Positions 47,080 through 56,741 of a stretch of DNA of 64,000 nt are shown piece by piece. Location of the stretch: assembly GCF_004362525.1 (NCBI RefSeq), contig NZ_SNXS01000003.1:124001-188000 (forward strand), written 5' to 3'. Under the pieces are notes generated by a model. It had not been told where the DNA came from. It ran no database searches and saw only the letters and a program-made list of their open reading frames with translations. The stretch comes from Roseateles toxinivorans. GTDB lineage: Bacteria > Pseudomonadota > Gammaproteobacteria > Burkholderiales > Burkholderiaceae_C. The position numbers were made by a program, and so were the translations under genes. Numbering within the stretch: the stretch's first letter is position 1; the number at the start of each line of letters is the position of its first letter.

Positions 47080-48096
47080 GTGACTCAAACCTACTCGGCC
47101 GAGCGCCCGCTGCGCTGGGGCATCATCGGCTGCGGCAATGTCACCGAGCTGAAGAGCGGGCCAGCCTTCAACAAGGCCGAGGGCTCGCGCCTGGTGGCGG
47201 TGATGCGCCGCGATGCGGCCAAGGCCGAAGACTATGCGCGGCGCCATGGCGTGCCGCGCTGGTATGGGGATGCCGATGCACTGATCAATGACCCGGAGGT
47301 GGACGCTGTCTATGTGGCCACCCCGCCGGGCAGCCACCTCGACTACGCGCTACGCGTGGCCCGGGCTGGCAAGCACTGCTGTGTCGAGAAGCCGATGGCG
47401 CTGAATGCACCGCAGTGCATGGCGATGATCCAGGCCTTCGAATCGGCCGGCCGTGAGCTCTTCGTTGCCTACTACCGCCGCTCGCTGCCGCGCTTCAATC
47501 AGATCCGCCAATGGCTGGACGAGGGTGCGATCGGCCAAGTGCGCCATGTGCACTGGACATTCAGCCGAGCGCCGCTGGCGCAGGACCTGGCCGGTGACTA
47601 CAACTGGCACACCGACCCGGCGGTCTCGGGAGGCGGGCATTTCGTCGATCTGGCCTGCCATGGGCTGGACCTGATGATCCATCTGCTGGGCAGCATCAGC
47701 CGCGTGGCGGGCATGGCGGCGAATCAGCAGGGGCTTTATGCGGCCGAGGATGCGGTCACCGGTAGCTGGCAGTTCGCCAGCGGCGTGACCGGTTCGGGCT
47801 TCTGGAACTTCGGTTGCCAGGTACGTGAAGACCAGCTGGTGATTCACGGCAGCATGGGTCGCATCGAATGCTCGGTGTTCGATGCCCATCCGCTGGTGTT
47901 GCGCAGGACCGAGGGCGTGCAACGCCTGGAGATCGCGCACCCGGAGAACATCCAGTTCTTCCACATCCAGAACATGGTGCGCCATCTGAACGGCGAGATC
48001 GTGCACCCGTCCCTCGGCCGCGATGCGCTGCAGGCCTCCTGGGTGATGGACCAGATGCTCAGCTCATTCAGACGGCAGGTCAGCCAGCGCGTTTAG
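47080..48096 (+). CDS. Gfo/Idh/MocA-family oxidoreductase
   Basis: This 338-residue NAD(P)-dependent oxidoreductase has a Rossmann fold (GIIGCGNVTELKSGPAF) and the EKPMALN motif. The C-terminal part contains a GGGHFVDLACHGLDLM segment with catalytic-type histidines. The substrate (often a sugar or inositol) is not known. The start is a GTG one base after the ferredoxin stop. A hairpin covers its stop codon. Confidence 0.9.
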   Translation: MTQTYSAERPLRWGIIGCGNVTELKSGPAFNKAEGSRLVAVMRRDAAKAEDYARRHGVPRWYGDADALINDPEVDAVYVATPPGSHLDYALRVARAGKHCCVEKPMALNAPQCMAMIQAFESAGRELFVAYYRRSLPRFNQIRQWLDEGAIGQVRHVHWTFSRAPLAQDLAGDYNWHTDPAVSGGGHFVDLACHGLDLMIHLLGSISRVAGMAANQQGLYAAEDAVTGSWQFASGVTGSGFWNFGCQVREDQLVIHGSMGRIECSVFDAHPLVLRRTEGVQRLEIAHPENIQFFHIQNMVRHLNGEIVHPSLGRDALQASWVMDQMLSSFRRQVSQRV

Positions 48097-48111
48097 CGCG
48101 GGCTGACCTGC
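48075..48111. terminator. Hairpin over the oxidoreductase stop codon
   Basis: Arms of 16 bases with one mismatch (GCAGGTCAGCCAGCGC and GCGCGGGCTGACCTGC) enclose a 5-base loop that begins the stop codon region (TAG at 48094-48096). It lies between the convergent oxidoreductase and crystallin-like genes. There is no T-tract, so it may be a bidirectional, factor-assisted terminator. Confidence 0.5.
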
Positions 48112-48127
48112 ATGGCTGGATGGAGAA

Positions 48128-48934
48128 TCAGCCGCGCGGTACGCCGTCCTTGTTGACGGTGATGGTGGCGCCCGGTGCCGAGGTCATCTGCACCCGGTGT
48201 TCCTGGCCGCGGTGGTTGTAGGTCACGTCCCAGAACTCGGGTTTGGCCTGGCTGGGCACGCTGGTGCACCGCTGCACGTTCTGGCTGACCTGCTGGTCGC
48301 GGTCGCGGCCGACATTGGAGCCGATGGCCGCACCGGCGACGACGCCGCCGACGGTGGCAATGTCCTTGCCCGTGCCACCGCCGACCTGGTGGCCCAGGAT
48401 GCCGCCGATCAAGGCACCGGCCAGTGCGCCGCCAACATTGGGCTTGCTGCGCTCCTGGGTGACCTGTTCACGCTCGGTCCAGCAGCGCTGCTCGGGCGAG
48501 CCGACCACGGCGCGTACCGAGGTCACCTGGGCCTGGTAGAGGCGCTCGTTCTTGCGGCGGCTGTAGTCGACATAGGGCGGCGCAGCCGGGGCGTAGCGAT
48601 CGTCACTGACATTGGTTGCGGTGCCCACCATGCGCACCGAGGACACGGCGTCATCCATGCCCATGGCGGCCAGCGAGATGTAGCGGCCCGGGCGCAGCAC
48701 GACGCAGCGGCCTTCGAAATTCTGGTGTTCGCAGACCTCCCAACGGCCGCTGCGCACGATCGCCGACGAGGCGTTGTCGTTGAAGCCGGCGCGCTCGAAG
48801 TTGCGTGTCTGCCTCTGGGCGGTGTAGGACTGCCCCTCGAAGCGTTCGTGCTCGTAGAAGGTGACCTGGGCCATGGTCTGGGTGGCCAGTGCCAGGCCGG
48901 CCGCGGCCAGCAATGTCTTCAAGTTCGCGTGCAT
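48128..48934 (-). CDS. Beta/gamma-crystallin-like protein with glycine-zipper segment
   Basis: The 268-residue protein has a signal peptide (ending near ATQTMAQ). Beta/gamma-crystallin Greek-key motifs occupy about residues 23-105 (VTFYEHERFEGQSYTAQ ... WEVCEHQNFEGRCVVLRPGRY). A glycine-zipper 2TM region follows (about 165-205; GGALAGALIGGILGHQVGGGTG ... GGVVAGAAIGSNVG), and a C-terminal strand domain carries FWDVTYNHRGQEHRVQM. Members with zippers are usually outer-membrane or envelope proteins (SlyB-like). The crystallin part may bind calcium; no clear substrate. Confidence 0.82.
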   Translation of the reverse strand: MHANLKTLLAAAGLALATQTMAQVTFYEHERFEGQSYTAQRQTRNFERAGFNDNASSAIVRSGRWEVCEHQNFEGRCVVLRPGRYISLAAMGMDDAVSSVRMVGTATNVSDDRYAPAAPPYVDYSRRKNERLYQAQVTSVRAVVGSPEQRCWTEREQVTQERSKPNVGGALAGALIGGILGHQVGGGTGKDIATVGGVVAGAAIGSNVGRDRDQQVSQNVQRCTSVPSQAKPEFWDVTYNHRGQEHRVQMTSAPGATITVNKDGVPRG

Positions 48935-49069
48935 GATTTTTCCTTTGCTTGAGCGTCCGAAGCTGCGGTGCCTTGTCAGGCGCGCAGGTCTTCAGCCGAT
49001 GCCTCAACTATGGAAAATTCCCGGCCTGCCGCACAGCAGACGTGACCGCTTGATCGCGTAGTAACTGTC

Positions 49070-49609
49070 CTACGCGGGAAGCCGCCACCGTTCGCCGTAG
49101 GCCGGTGGCTTGGGCCATTCGGCCGCCACCGGCACGGGCCGGTTGATGCCCCAGCGCCGTGCCAGCATCCAGCCGCCATGGGTGACGACGATCACACCGG
49201 TTGACCGCTGGGGCAGCCAGTCGGCGGCGCGCTGCAGCAGTTGCTGCAGACTCTCGCCGCCGCCCGGCCGGTGGGCGGCAAAGTCAGCCACCCAGGCATC
49301 GACCTCGGCCTTGGCAATGTCGCTCCAGGGCAGGCCATCCCATGCCCCGAAGTCCAGCTCCAGCAGCGCGGCGTCCAGCACATGCCGCCAGCCCCAGCGG
49401 CGCAGCCAGCGGCCCACGTCGGCGCAGCGCCGCAGCGGCGAGGTGTGGACGCAGTGCGGCAGGCGCTCGCGGCGGGCCTGCTGCTGGATGCGCCGCGCCA
49501 GCCGTTTGGCGCGGCGCCGGTGCACCGGCAGATCAGTGCCTGCGCCGATGCAGCGGCCGGTGGCGCACTCGGGGCGCGGATGGCGCCAGGCCAGAATGGC
49601 CTCAGCCAT
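49070..49609 (-). CDS. cobC: Alpha-ribazole phosphatase (histidine phosphatase)
   Basis: The 179-residue histidine-phosphatase protein has a WRHPRP motif carrying the phosphorylated histidine, the HTSPLRRCADVGRWL segment, ELDFGAWDG, and VTHGGWM. It should remove phosphate from alpha-ribazole phosphate or the cobalamin-5'-phosphate product. The start at 49609 (MAEAILAWRHP) overlaps the cobS end by 8 bases. It is the last gene of the cobalamin operon. Confidence 0.82.
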   Translation of the reverse strand: MAEAILAWRHPRPECATGRCIGAGTDLPVHRRRAKRLARRIQQQARRERLPHCVHTSPLRRCADVGRWLRRWGWRHVLDAALLELDFGAWDGLPWSDIAKAEVDAWVADFAAHRPGGGESLQQLLQRAADWLPQRSTGVIVVTHGGWMLARRWGINRPVPVAAEWPKPPAYGERWRLPA

Positions 49610-50387
49610 GCAGCAGGGCCAGCAGCGCAAGCAGGCAGACCAGTTCGACCAGTTGCTGCGTTGCGCCCAGCGTGTCGCCGGTGAAACCGCCCAGCCGTTG
49701 ATTCAGCCAGCGCCGCATCTGCCAGGTGGCCAGCAGGGCCGCGACCGATGCCAGGGCCAAGGGCAGCAGCAGCGCCGCTTCAAGCCAGACAAACAGCGCG
49801 CCGATCGACAAAACCCACAGCAGGGCCACGCCCAGCCCCGTGCCGCCGATCTGCATCGCCAGCGGCTTGGCCTTGGCGTGTTCCGCATCGCCGGCATAGG
49901 CCAGCGCGTGCAGCAGCCACACCGGCGCGGCGCGCGAGGCGGCGTGAGCCCAGACCAGGCACAGCAGGGCCGCCAGCGGCTGGGCCTGCACCAGGGCCGT
50001 CAAGGTGGCGGCCTTCAGCCCCAGCATCAGCACCAGGCCGATCGCGCCATAGGCGCCGATGCGCGAGTCCTTCATGATCTGCAGCGCGCGCTCGCGGCTG
50101 ACCGCGCCGCCTAAAGCGTCGCAGCTGTCGGCCCAGCCATCCTCGTGAAAGCCGCCGGTCATCCAGACGGTGGCCGCCATGCTCAGGCCCACGGCCACAG
50201 ATGGCGGAAACACCAGCAGCGCCAGCCACAGCACCAGCGCGCCGAAGGCGCCGACGCAGGCACCGACCAGCGGGTAGTGGCGGGCGCAGTCCTGCAACCA
50301 GGCCGGCTCGTAACCCACCCAGGCCGGGATGGGCACGCGGGTGAAGAACTGCAGGGCAGTGAAGAACAGGCGCAGTTCGTGAATCAT
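49602..50387 (-). CDS. cobS: Adenosylcobinamide-GDP ribazoletransferase
   Basis: The 261-residue integral membrane enzyme has LFFTALQFFTRVPIPAWVGY at the N-terminus, and the MTGGFHEDGWADSCDALGG motif with acidic catalytic residues. It joins adenosylcobinamide-GDP to alpha-ribazole, the last assembly step. It lies 14 bases after cobT in the operon. Confidence 0.95.
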   Translation of the reverse strand: MIHELRLFFTALQFFTRVPIPAWVGYEPAWLQDCARHYPLVGACVGAFGALVLWLALLVFPPSVAVGLSMAATVWMTGGFHEDGWADSCDALGGAVSRERALQIMKDSRIGAYGAIGLVLMLGLKAATLTALVQAQPLAALLCLVWAHAASRAAPVWLLHALAYAGDAEHAKAKPLAMQIGGTGLGVALLWVLSIGALFVWLEAALLLPLALASVAALLATWQMRRWLNQRLGGFTGDTLGATQQLVELVCLLALLALLHG

Positions 50388-50401
50388 TGGGAAGAACGAC
50401 G

Positions 50402-51442
50402 TCAGGAAGAAGAGGAGCTGACGCCGGCCGACTCGAAGCTGGCCATCTCGCGCAGGATGCGGCAGGCCGACTCCAGCAGCGGCCAGGCCAGCGCGGCGCC
50501 CGAGCCCTCACCGAGGCGCAGGCCCAGCTGCAGCAGCGGCTCGGCGTTCATCGCCTGCAGCATCAAGGCATGGCCCGATTCGTCGGACTGGTGGCCGAAC
50601 ACGCAGCGCTCCAGCACGGCCGGCTGCAGCTGGGCGGCCACCAGCACGGCGCTGCTGGCGATGAAGCCATCGACGACGATGACCCTGCCTTCGAGTGCCG
50701 CCTGCAGCATCGCGCCCAGCATCATCGCGATCTCGAAGCCACCGAAGGCGGCCAGCGCCTGCAGCGGTTCTTTAGCCTGTGGATGGGCGGCCAGCACCTG
50801 GCGCAAGAGGGCGGTCTTGCGCTGCACGCCGGCGTCATCGAGCCCGGTGCCGCGGCCGGTGCACTGCTCGATCGGCGCGCGCGTCAGCCGGGCCAGGAGC
50901 AGGGCCGCGCTGGAGGTGTTGCCAATGCCCATCTCGCCGAGCAGCAGCGCATTGCCGGGGGTCTTTGCCAGCAGCTGGCGGCCGACGGAAATCGCCTGCG
51001 CGCATTGCGCCTCGCTCATCGCCGGCTGCTCCAGGCTGTCGGCCGTGCCGGGGGCTATCTTGCACAGGGCCAGGCCCTCGCGCGGGGCGAAGTCATGGCG
51101 CACGCCGGCATCCACCACCGTCAGGGTCAGGCCATGCTGGCGGGCCAGCACGCTGACGGCCGCGCCGCCGGCCAGGAAGTTCTCGACCATCTGCCAGGTC
51201 ACATCGCTGGGATAGGCCGACACGCCGCGCGCCGCCAGGCCATGGTCGCCGGCGAAGACCATCATCTGTGGCGCCTGCAGCTCGGGCGTCTCGCTGCCCA
51301 GTATCAGACCCAGACGCAGCATCAGCGCCTCCAGCCGGCCCAGTGAGCCCAAAGGCTTGGTCTTGTTGTCTATGCGCCGCTGCAGCGCTTCGCCGAGGCC
51401 GGGCTGGTCAAGAGGGGGAATCGTCGGAATCAGATCGTGCAT
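50402..51442 (-). CDS. cobT: Nicotinate-nucleotide:dimethylbenzimidazole phosphoribosyltransferase
   Basis: The 346-residue enzyme makes alpha-ribazole phosphate for the lower ligand. It shows [57 protein letters not shown], and [14 protein letters not shown]. Full length. It overlaps no neighbour but lies nine bases after cobQ. Confidence 0.95.
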   Translation of the reverse strand: MHDLIPTIPPLDQPGLGEALQRRIDNKTKPLGSLGRLEALMLRLGLILGSETPELQAPQMMVFAGDHGLAARGVSAYPSDVTWQMVENFLAGGAAVSVLARQHGLTLTVVDAGVRHDFAPREGLALCKIAPGTADSLEQPAMSEAQCAQAISVGRQLLAKTPGNALLLGEMGIGNTSSAALLLARLTRAPIEQCTGRGTGLDDAGVQRKTALLRQVLAAHPQAKEPLQALAAFGGFEIAMMLGAMLQAALEGRVIVVDGFIASSAVLVAAQLQPAVLERCVFGHQSDESGHALMLQAMNAEPLLQLGLRLGEGSGAALAWPLLESACRILREMASFESAGVSSSSS

Positions 51443-51451
51443 GGTCTGGGT

Positions 51452-52948
51452 TCAGAAGGAGTGCTGGTGGTGGGGCCGCAGCAACGCCATCAGGGCGCCG
51501 GGCGCGAAGTGGCGGTCAGCGAAATCGGCCAGGCCGTCGAACACGCTGTCCAGGGTCGGCACGCCGGCGCCGAACAATGCGCGCATCACCTCGGGTGACT
51601 CGAACAGGCCGTGGGCATAGACGCCCAGCACCGAACCCTGGGCCCAGCCGGTGACCTCGCCGCTGTCGCTGACCAAGGCCTCGGCGGCGGGTGGCAGCGC
51701 CGGATGCTGGACCGTGCGGCCGTGGTGGATCTCGTAGCCGCTCCAGGCCACGCCGCTGAGCGCCTGCCAGGGCCCTTGCAGCGCGGCAAAGCGGCTGCGG
51801 CTGGGGCGCAGCAGCTTGTGGCGATCGAACTGAGTTACCAGCGGCAACAGCCCCAGGCCCGGCGCGTTGGCGCCCAGGCTCATGTCGGTGGCCTCGACGC
51901 CCTCGGGATCGGTCAGTGCCTCGCCCAGCATCTGCAGGCCGCCGCACAGGCCCAGCACCGGCTTCGCCAAAGCCGCATGGCGGGAGATCGCGGCATCGAG
52001 TCGGTGCTCGCGCAGCCAGGCCAGGTCGCTGCTGGTGTGCTTGGAACCGGGCAGGATGATCCAGTCGGCGGCCTCCAGCGCGGCCACGTCGCGTGCCCAG
52101 GTCAGCCGAACCTGGGGCAGGCTGCGCAAGGGCTGGAACTCGTCCAGATTGCTGATGCGAGGGTAGGCGACCACGGCAATCTTCAGGCCGGTGCTGGCGC
52201 CGGTCGGCGCATCGTCATAGACCCCGTCCTCCTCGGGCAGGCCATGGCCGCGCCACATCGGCAGCACGGCCAGCGTCGGCACGCCGGTCAGCGCCTGCAG
52301 CTGCTCGGGGCCTGGGGCGAGCAGCGAGGCATCGCCACGAAAGCGATTCAGCACAAAGCCGCGCAGCAGCGCGCGCTCGTTCGCCGGCAGCAGCTGGTGG
52401 GTGCCAAAGAGATGGGCGAAGGCGCCGCCGCGGTCGATGTCGGCGACTAGCAGGCAGGCGGCATCGGCGGCCAAGGCGGTGCGCATATTCACATAGTCGC
52501 TGCTGTGCAGATTGATCTCGGCCGGCGAACCCGCCCCCTCGATCACGACCACATCGTTCTCGGCCATCAACTCATGCAGCGCCGCCTGCGCGTGGGGCCA
52601 CAGCAGCTCGCTGCGCTCGCGCCAGGGCATGGCCGTGTAGGCCGCGTTGACCTCGCCCAGCACGACGACCTGGCTGGCCGTGTCGCGCTCGGGTTTCAAG
52701 AGCACCGGGTTCTGCCGCACCTCGGGCGTGCAGCGCGCGGCCAGGGCCTGGAAGTACTGGGCGCTGCCGATCTCGCCCATGCGACCGTTCAGGCCCGGCA
52801 CCACGCGGGCGTTATTGCTCATGTTCTGCGCCTTGAACGGCGCGACCTTCAGCCCTTGGCGTGCATACCAGCGGCACAGGGCGGTGGCCAGCCAGCTCTT
52901 GCCGGCATTGCTGGTGGTGCCCAGCACCATCACGGCTTTGGCGGTCAT
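51452..52948 (-). CDS. cobQ: Adenosylcobyric acid synthase
   Basis: This 498-residue amidotransferase amidates four side chains of adenosylcobyrinic acid a,c-diamide. It has a P-loop-like TTSNAGKSWLATALCRW and a KAQNMSNNARV segment, then a class I glutaminase with the nucleophile in LGLCGGLQMLGE and a GVYAHGLFE histidine. Its end abuts cobT and its start overlaps the decarboxylase gene (ATGA). Confidence 0.95.
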   Translation of the reverse strand: MTAKAVMVLGTTSNAGKSWLATALCRWYARQGLKVAPFKAQNMSNNARVVPGLNGRMGEIGSAQYFQALAARCTPEVRQNPVLLKPERDTASQVVVLGEVNAAYTAMPWRERSELLWPHAQAALHELMAENDVVVIEGAGSPAEINLHSSDYVNMRTALAADAACLLVADIDRGGAFAHLFGTHQLLPANERALLRGFVLNRFRGDASLLAPGPEQLQALTGVPTLAVLPMWRGHGLPEEDGVYDDAPTGASTGLKIAVVAYPRISNLDEFQPLRSLPQVRLTWARDVAALEAADWIILPGSKHTSSDLAWLREHRLDAAISRHAALAKPVLGLCGGLQMLGEALTDPEGVEATDMSLGANAPGLGLLPLVTQFDRHKLLRPSRSRFAALQGPWQALSGVAWSGYEIHHGRTVQHPALPPAAEALVSDSGEVTGWAQGSVLGVYAHGLFESPEVMRALFGAGVPTLDSVFDGLADFADRHFAPGALMALLRPHHQHSF

Positions 52949-53916
52949 TGTTGAAGTTCTTTCAGCAAGGCTTGTTGGGAGGGTGGGGGCAGGGTGGCGA
53001 TGCGCACCCAGCCCGGCAGACCGAAGGATGAGGCATCGCGCAGCTTGATGCCAGCGCGGCGCAGATCGGGCAGGGGGTGGTTGGGTCTGGCCAGCCAGAA
53101 CGGCGTGCAGCTGTCGCGCTGCAGCCAGTTCAAGGCCGCCAACAGCGCGCGTTGCTCGGCCGTCCATACGCGCAGCTGGGCACGCGATTCCGCCAGCCAG
53201 GTCTGGATCTCGGGCCGGTGCAGCTGCATCAGCAAGGCCTGGCCCTCGGCCGACAGCACCCAGCTGGCGGCCAGCAGTTGGACGCGCCGGGTCAGTGCGC
53301 CGCCGTCAGGTGCGATCAGGTACGCTGCGCGCACCCCGGTGTGGCCCAGCGCCTTGTTGGGGCAGAGCAGCTGCCAGCAGTTGCCGGGGATGGCGGGTGC
53401 CTCGCCGTGCAGGCGCAGCGGCTCGTAGGCGCGGTCGATCACGCACAGGCCGGCACGCGCCGCAATGGCGGCAATCTCGGCACTGGAAAGACTCGTGCCG
53501 GTCGGATTGCAGGGCTCGCAGATCCACACCAGGGCCTCGGCAGTCAGTTCGCGCAGCAGCTGGGCGCTGTCGGCATAGGGACGCAGGCGCAGCCCCAGGG
53601 CCGAGGCGGCGGCAGCATAGTCGCCAAAGCCGGGTGCTGGCACCCAGGCCTCGCGCAGACCCTGCAGCAGGGCGGCCAGGCTGAGGCGGCGGATTGCTTC
53701 GGCGCCGCCAGAGGCCGGCAGTATCAGCTCGGGCGCCACACCATGGGCCGCGCCCAGGTGCTGGCGCAGGCTCAAGTATTGAGGATCGGGATAGTGGCGC
53801 CGGTCGGCCTGCTGCAGTGCCAGGCTCAGCGATGCGGGCGGCAGCCGCGGATTCGCGTTGGTCGAGAAGTCATGCAGCGGGGGCGGGCCGCTGTCGTTGC
53901 CGCCATGGATGTTCAT
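52945..53916 (-). CDS. Threonine-phosphate decarboxylase-like PLP enzyme (CobD/CobC)
   Basis: The 323-residue fold-type I PLP enzyme makes aminopropanol phosphate for the lower linker. It has NANPRLPPASL, PASGGAEAIRRL, CEPCNPTGTSLSS, VIDRAYEPLRL, and the PLP lysine region LCPNKALGHTGVRAAYL. The gene name differs between Salmonella (cobD) and Pseudomonas denitrificans (cobC), so no symbol is given. It overlaps cbiB and cobQ by four bases each. Confidence 0.87.
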   Translation of the reverse strand: MNIHGGNDSGPPPLHDFSTNANPRLPPASLSLALQQADRRHYPDPQYLSLRQHLGAAHGVAPELILPASGGAEAIRRLSLAALLQGLREAWVPAPGFGDYAAAASALGLRLRPYADSAQLLRELTAEALVWICEPCNPTGTSLSSAEIAAIAARAGLCVIDRAYEPLRLHGEAPAIPGNCWQLLCPNKALGHTGVRAAYLIAPDGGALTRRVQLLAASWVLSAEGQALLMQLHRPEIQTWLAESRAQLRVWTAEQRALLAALNWLQRDSCTPFWLARPNHPLPDLRRAGIKLRDASSFGLPGWVRIATLPPPSQQALLKELQQ

Positions 53917-54860
53917 GTGGGCAACCTCGCGATCAGCGCCATGAAGGCCAGCAGCAGCGCGCAGCCGAGCATGGCGCGCCGGGCCAGGCGCAGGGCCTGC
54001 GGCAGATCGGCACTGCCGGGCGGGCGGCCGCCGTCGTTGAGGCTGTAGACCCCCGGCTTGGCCAGACGCAGGCCCAGGCGCAGCGCCATGGCGGCCATCG
54101 GCCAGCCGCTATTGGGCGAGGGAGTGCGGATCGCCTCGGCCTGCAGCTTCATCAATAATGCCGGACGCAGGCCTAGCAGCGCCAGCGCGGTGATGCGTGC
54201 GGGAATCCATGACAGCACATCATCGGCCCGCGCCGCGACCTTGCCCGACCATTCGCGGTGATCGCGGTAGCCCCACATCGCATCGGCGGTGTTGGCGAAG
54301 CGATACAGCGCCGCACCGGGCAGGCCCGCGATGGCGAACCAGAACAGCGGTGCGACGACCGAGTCGTTGAGGTTCTCGGCCAGCGTCTCGATCGCAGCCT
54401 CGCGCACGGCGGTCGCGTCGAGCGCCGAAGTGTCGCGGCTGACCAGGCGGGCCAGCTGCAGCCGTGCGACCGCGATACCCTGGGCCTGCGCGGCCTCGAC
54501 CGCGTTGACCTCGTCGCCGAGCATTCGCCAGGCCAGCAGCGGCTTGAGCAGCAGGCCCAGCGCGAGCGCCATCACCAGGGCCCGGCCACCGGACTGCCAG
54601 GGCTGCAGCCACTGGAACAGCAGCGCTTCCAAGCCCAGGGCCAGTCCTGCGCTGAGGAGCGCGCCGGCACACCAGGCCAGCGCACCGCCGATGAAGGCCT
54701 GCCGCGGTGGCCAGGCGCACAGGCGCTCGCCGAACAGGCTCAGCCAGCGGCCCATGGCGACAACCGGATGCGCCCAGGTCGGCGGCTCACCCAGCAGCCT
54801 GTCCACGGCCAAGGCCACCCCCATCGCGGCGGGCAACAGCCATGGCATCAGCGAACTCAA
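53913..54860 (-). CDS. cbiB: Adenosylcobinamide-phosphate synthase
   Basis: The 315-residue membrane protein has the family signatures LLGEPPTWAHPVVAMGRW, RLVSRDTSALDATAVREAAIETLAENLNDSVVAPLFWF, LYRFANTADAMWGYR, and FSADRADDVL-like (here KVAARADDVLSWIP). It attaches aminopropanol phosphate to adenosylcobyric acid. It is also named cobD in some species. It overlaps both neighbours by four bases. Confidence 0.95.
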   Translation of the reverse strand: MSSLMPWLLPAAMGVALAVDRLLGEPPTWAHPVVAMGRWLSLFGERLCAWPPRQAFIGGALAWCAGALLSAGLALGLEALLFQWLQPWQSGGRALVMALALGLLLKPLLAWRMLGDEVNAVEAAQAQGIAVARLQLARLVSRDTSALDATAVREAAIETLAENLNDSVVAPLFWFAIAGLPGAALYRFANTADAMWGYRDHREWSGKVAARADDVLSWIPARITALALLGLRPALLMKLQAEAIRTPSPNSGWPMAAMALRLGLRLAKPGVYSLNDGGRPPGSADLPQALRLARRAMLGCALLLAFMALIARLPT

Positions 54861-55426
54861 TCCTCTATGCCCCGCTGCGCCGGCACGCCCGCGCGGTAGT
54901 GGTGCTTGACCAGGGCCATCTCGGTCACGGTATCGGCCAGGTCGATCAGCTCCTGCGGGCAGTTGCGGCCGGTCAGCATCACATGCACATGGCTGGGCCT
55001 TTCGCGCAGCGCCTGCAGCACCGGGTCCAGGGGCAGCCAGCCATAGCGCAGCGGGTACATGATCTCGTCCAGCACGACCAGGAAGAACTCTCCGCTGCGA
55101 ATCGCGCCCTCAGCCCGCACCCAGCCGTCGCGGGCCAGCTGGCCCGAGTGCTCGAGATCCTTGCTCTTCCAGCTGAAGCCGTCGCCCAGGCCCTCGATGG
55201 GCACGCCCAGCTGCTCGAACATGCGGTGTTCGCCGAAGCGGGCGCTGGGCACCTTCATGAACTGGTAGATCTTGACCTTTTTGCCGCGGCCATGGGCGCG
55301 CAGGGCGAGGCCGAAGGCCGAGGTGGACTTGCCCTTGCCGTCACCAGTGTTGACCAGTATCAGGCCGCGGCGTTCGGCCGTGGGCTCGACGCGCACGCGA
55401 TCGACCGGGGGGGCTTCAATTTCCAT
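54857..55426 (-). CDS. cobO: Cob(I)yrinic acid a,c-diamide adenosyltransferase
   Basis: This 189-residue ATP-dependent adenosyltransferase (BtuR/CobO type) has the P-loop GDGKGKST (28-35), IYQFMKVPSARFGE, VVLDEIMYPLRYGWL and VMLTGRNCPQELIDLADTVTEM. It adds the 5'-deoxyadenosyl group to corrin cobalt. It overlaps the cobB stop by 11 bases and cbiB by four. Confidence 0.94.
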   Translation of the reverse strand: MEIEAPPVDRVRVEPTAERRGLILVNTGDGKGKSTSAFGLALRAHGRGKKVKIYQFMKVPSARFGEHRMFEQLGVPIEGLGDGFSWKSKDLEHSGQLARDGWVRAEGAIRSGEFFLVVLDEIMYPLRYGWLPLDPVLQALRERPSHVHVMLTGRNCPQELIDLADTVTEMALVKHHYRAGVPAQRGIED

Positions 55427-56741
55427 GAGTGGACGCTCCAGACTGAGGCGAAGAAAACAAGGCCGCAGCGGCCTCTGGTTGGGACGGAAAGTAGTGGTGG
55501 ATGTAGCTGGCCGTCAGCGAGCCGACGCGATAGACGGCCTCCTGCGTGCTGCCGCCATTCGGGTTGCTGCCGCGGGCGATGGGCGCCAGCGGGGTCTGCA
55601 GGGTCGAATAGTGGAAACTGTGGCCGCGCAGCTCGCCGTCGGGGTAGCTCACGGCCTGCAGGCCCAGCGCGGCAACGCGTTTTTGCATCTGCGCTTCGCC
55701 GGGCAGCAGCGCCCACATCGCATGGCGCCGGCCCTGCACGTCCTGCAGGCCGTCGAGCAGGCTCAGGAGGCCGCCGCACTCGGCCAGCAGCGGGCGGCCC
55801 TGGCTGTGGTGCGTGCGCAGTGCGGCCTTCAAGCCGTCGTTGGCGGCCAGCGTGGCCGCATGCAGCTCGGGGTAGCCGCCGGGCAGCCAGACGGCGTCGC
55901 AGTCGGGAAGGGCCTCGCCCGCCAGCGGCGAGAAGAAGAGCAACTCGGCCCCCAGCGCGCGCAGGCAGTCCAGATTGGCCGGGTAGATGAAGGAGAAGGC
56001 GGCGTCTTGCGCGATGGCGATGCGCCGGCCCTGCAGCAGCGGCTTCGGCGGCGGCATGTCCACCGCCTGCAGCGCCACCGTTTCGAACTCGAAACCTGGG
56101 TTGGCCCCCGTACTCAAGGCCTGACCCCAGATGTCGGCCCAGGCATCGAGCTGGGCGTCGAGTCCGGGCAGCTCCATCGCCTGCACCAGGCCCAGATGGC
56201 GCTCGGGCAGGCTCAGCTCCGGCTGGCGCTTCAGCGCGGCGACCAGGGGCAGATCGGCGGGCAAGGCTTCGCCGACCATCCGTGCATGCCCGTCGCTGCC
56301 GACGCGGTTGGCGACCACACCGCAGACCCGCACATCGGGCCGGAAGCGCGCCAGCCCGGTGGCCAGCGCGGCGAAGGTCTGCGCCATCGCGCTGGCATCT
56401 ATCACCGTCAGCACCGGCAGGCCAAAGGCGGCGGCCAGGTCGGCGCTGCTGGGTACGCCGTCGAACAGGCCCATCACGCCCTCGACCAGGATCAGATCGG
56501 CCTCCAGCGAGGCCTGATGCAGCAGCCGGCGGCAGTGCTCCAGCCCACCCATGAACAGGTCCAGCTGATAGACGGCCTGGCCGCTGGCGCGGGCCAGAAT
56601 CATCGGGTCTATGAAGTCGGGACCGGTCTTGAACACCCGCACACGCTGGCCCTGGCGGGCATGCCAGCGGGCGATCGCCGCGGTGATGCTGGTCTTGCCC
56701 TGACCCGAGGCCGGGGCACTGATCATCAAGGCTTGGCTCAT
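55416..56741 (-). CDS. cobB: Cobyrinate a,c-diamide synthase
   Basis: The 441-residue enzyme (CobB/CbiA) amidates the a and c side chains. It has the P-loop APASGQGKT (9-17), a FKTGPDFIDPMILARASG segment, and a C-terminal class I glutaminase domain with the nucleophile in LAECGGLLSLLDGL. The start at 56741 begins directly before MISAPASGQGKT. It overlaps btuD (ATGA) upstream and cobO downstream. Confidence 0.93.
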   Translation of the reverse strand: MSQALMISAPASGQGKTSITAAIARWHARQGQRVRVFKTGPDFIDPMILARASGQAVYQLDLFMGGLEHCRRLLHQASLEADLILVEGVMGLFDGVPSSADLAAAFGLPVLTVIDASAMAQTFAALATGLARFRPDVRVCGVVANRVGSDGHARMVGEALPADLPLVAALKRQPELSLPERHLGLVQAMELPGLDAQLDAWADIWGQALSTGANPGFEFETVALQAVDMPPPKPLLQGRRIAIAQDAAFSFIYPANLDCLRALGAELLFFSPLAGEALPDCDAVWLPGGYPELHAATLAANDGLKAALRTHHSQGRPLLAECGGLLSLLDGLQDVQGRRHAMWALLPGEAQMQKRVAALGLQAVSYPDGELRGHSFHYSTLQTPLAPIARGSNPNGGSTQEAVYRVGSLTASYIHHYFPSQPEAAAALFSSPQSGASTHGN

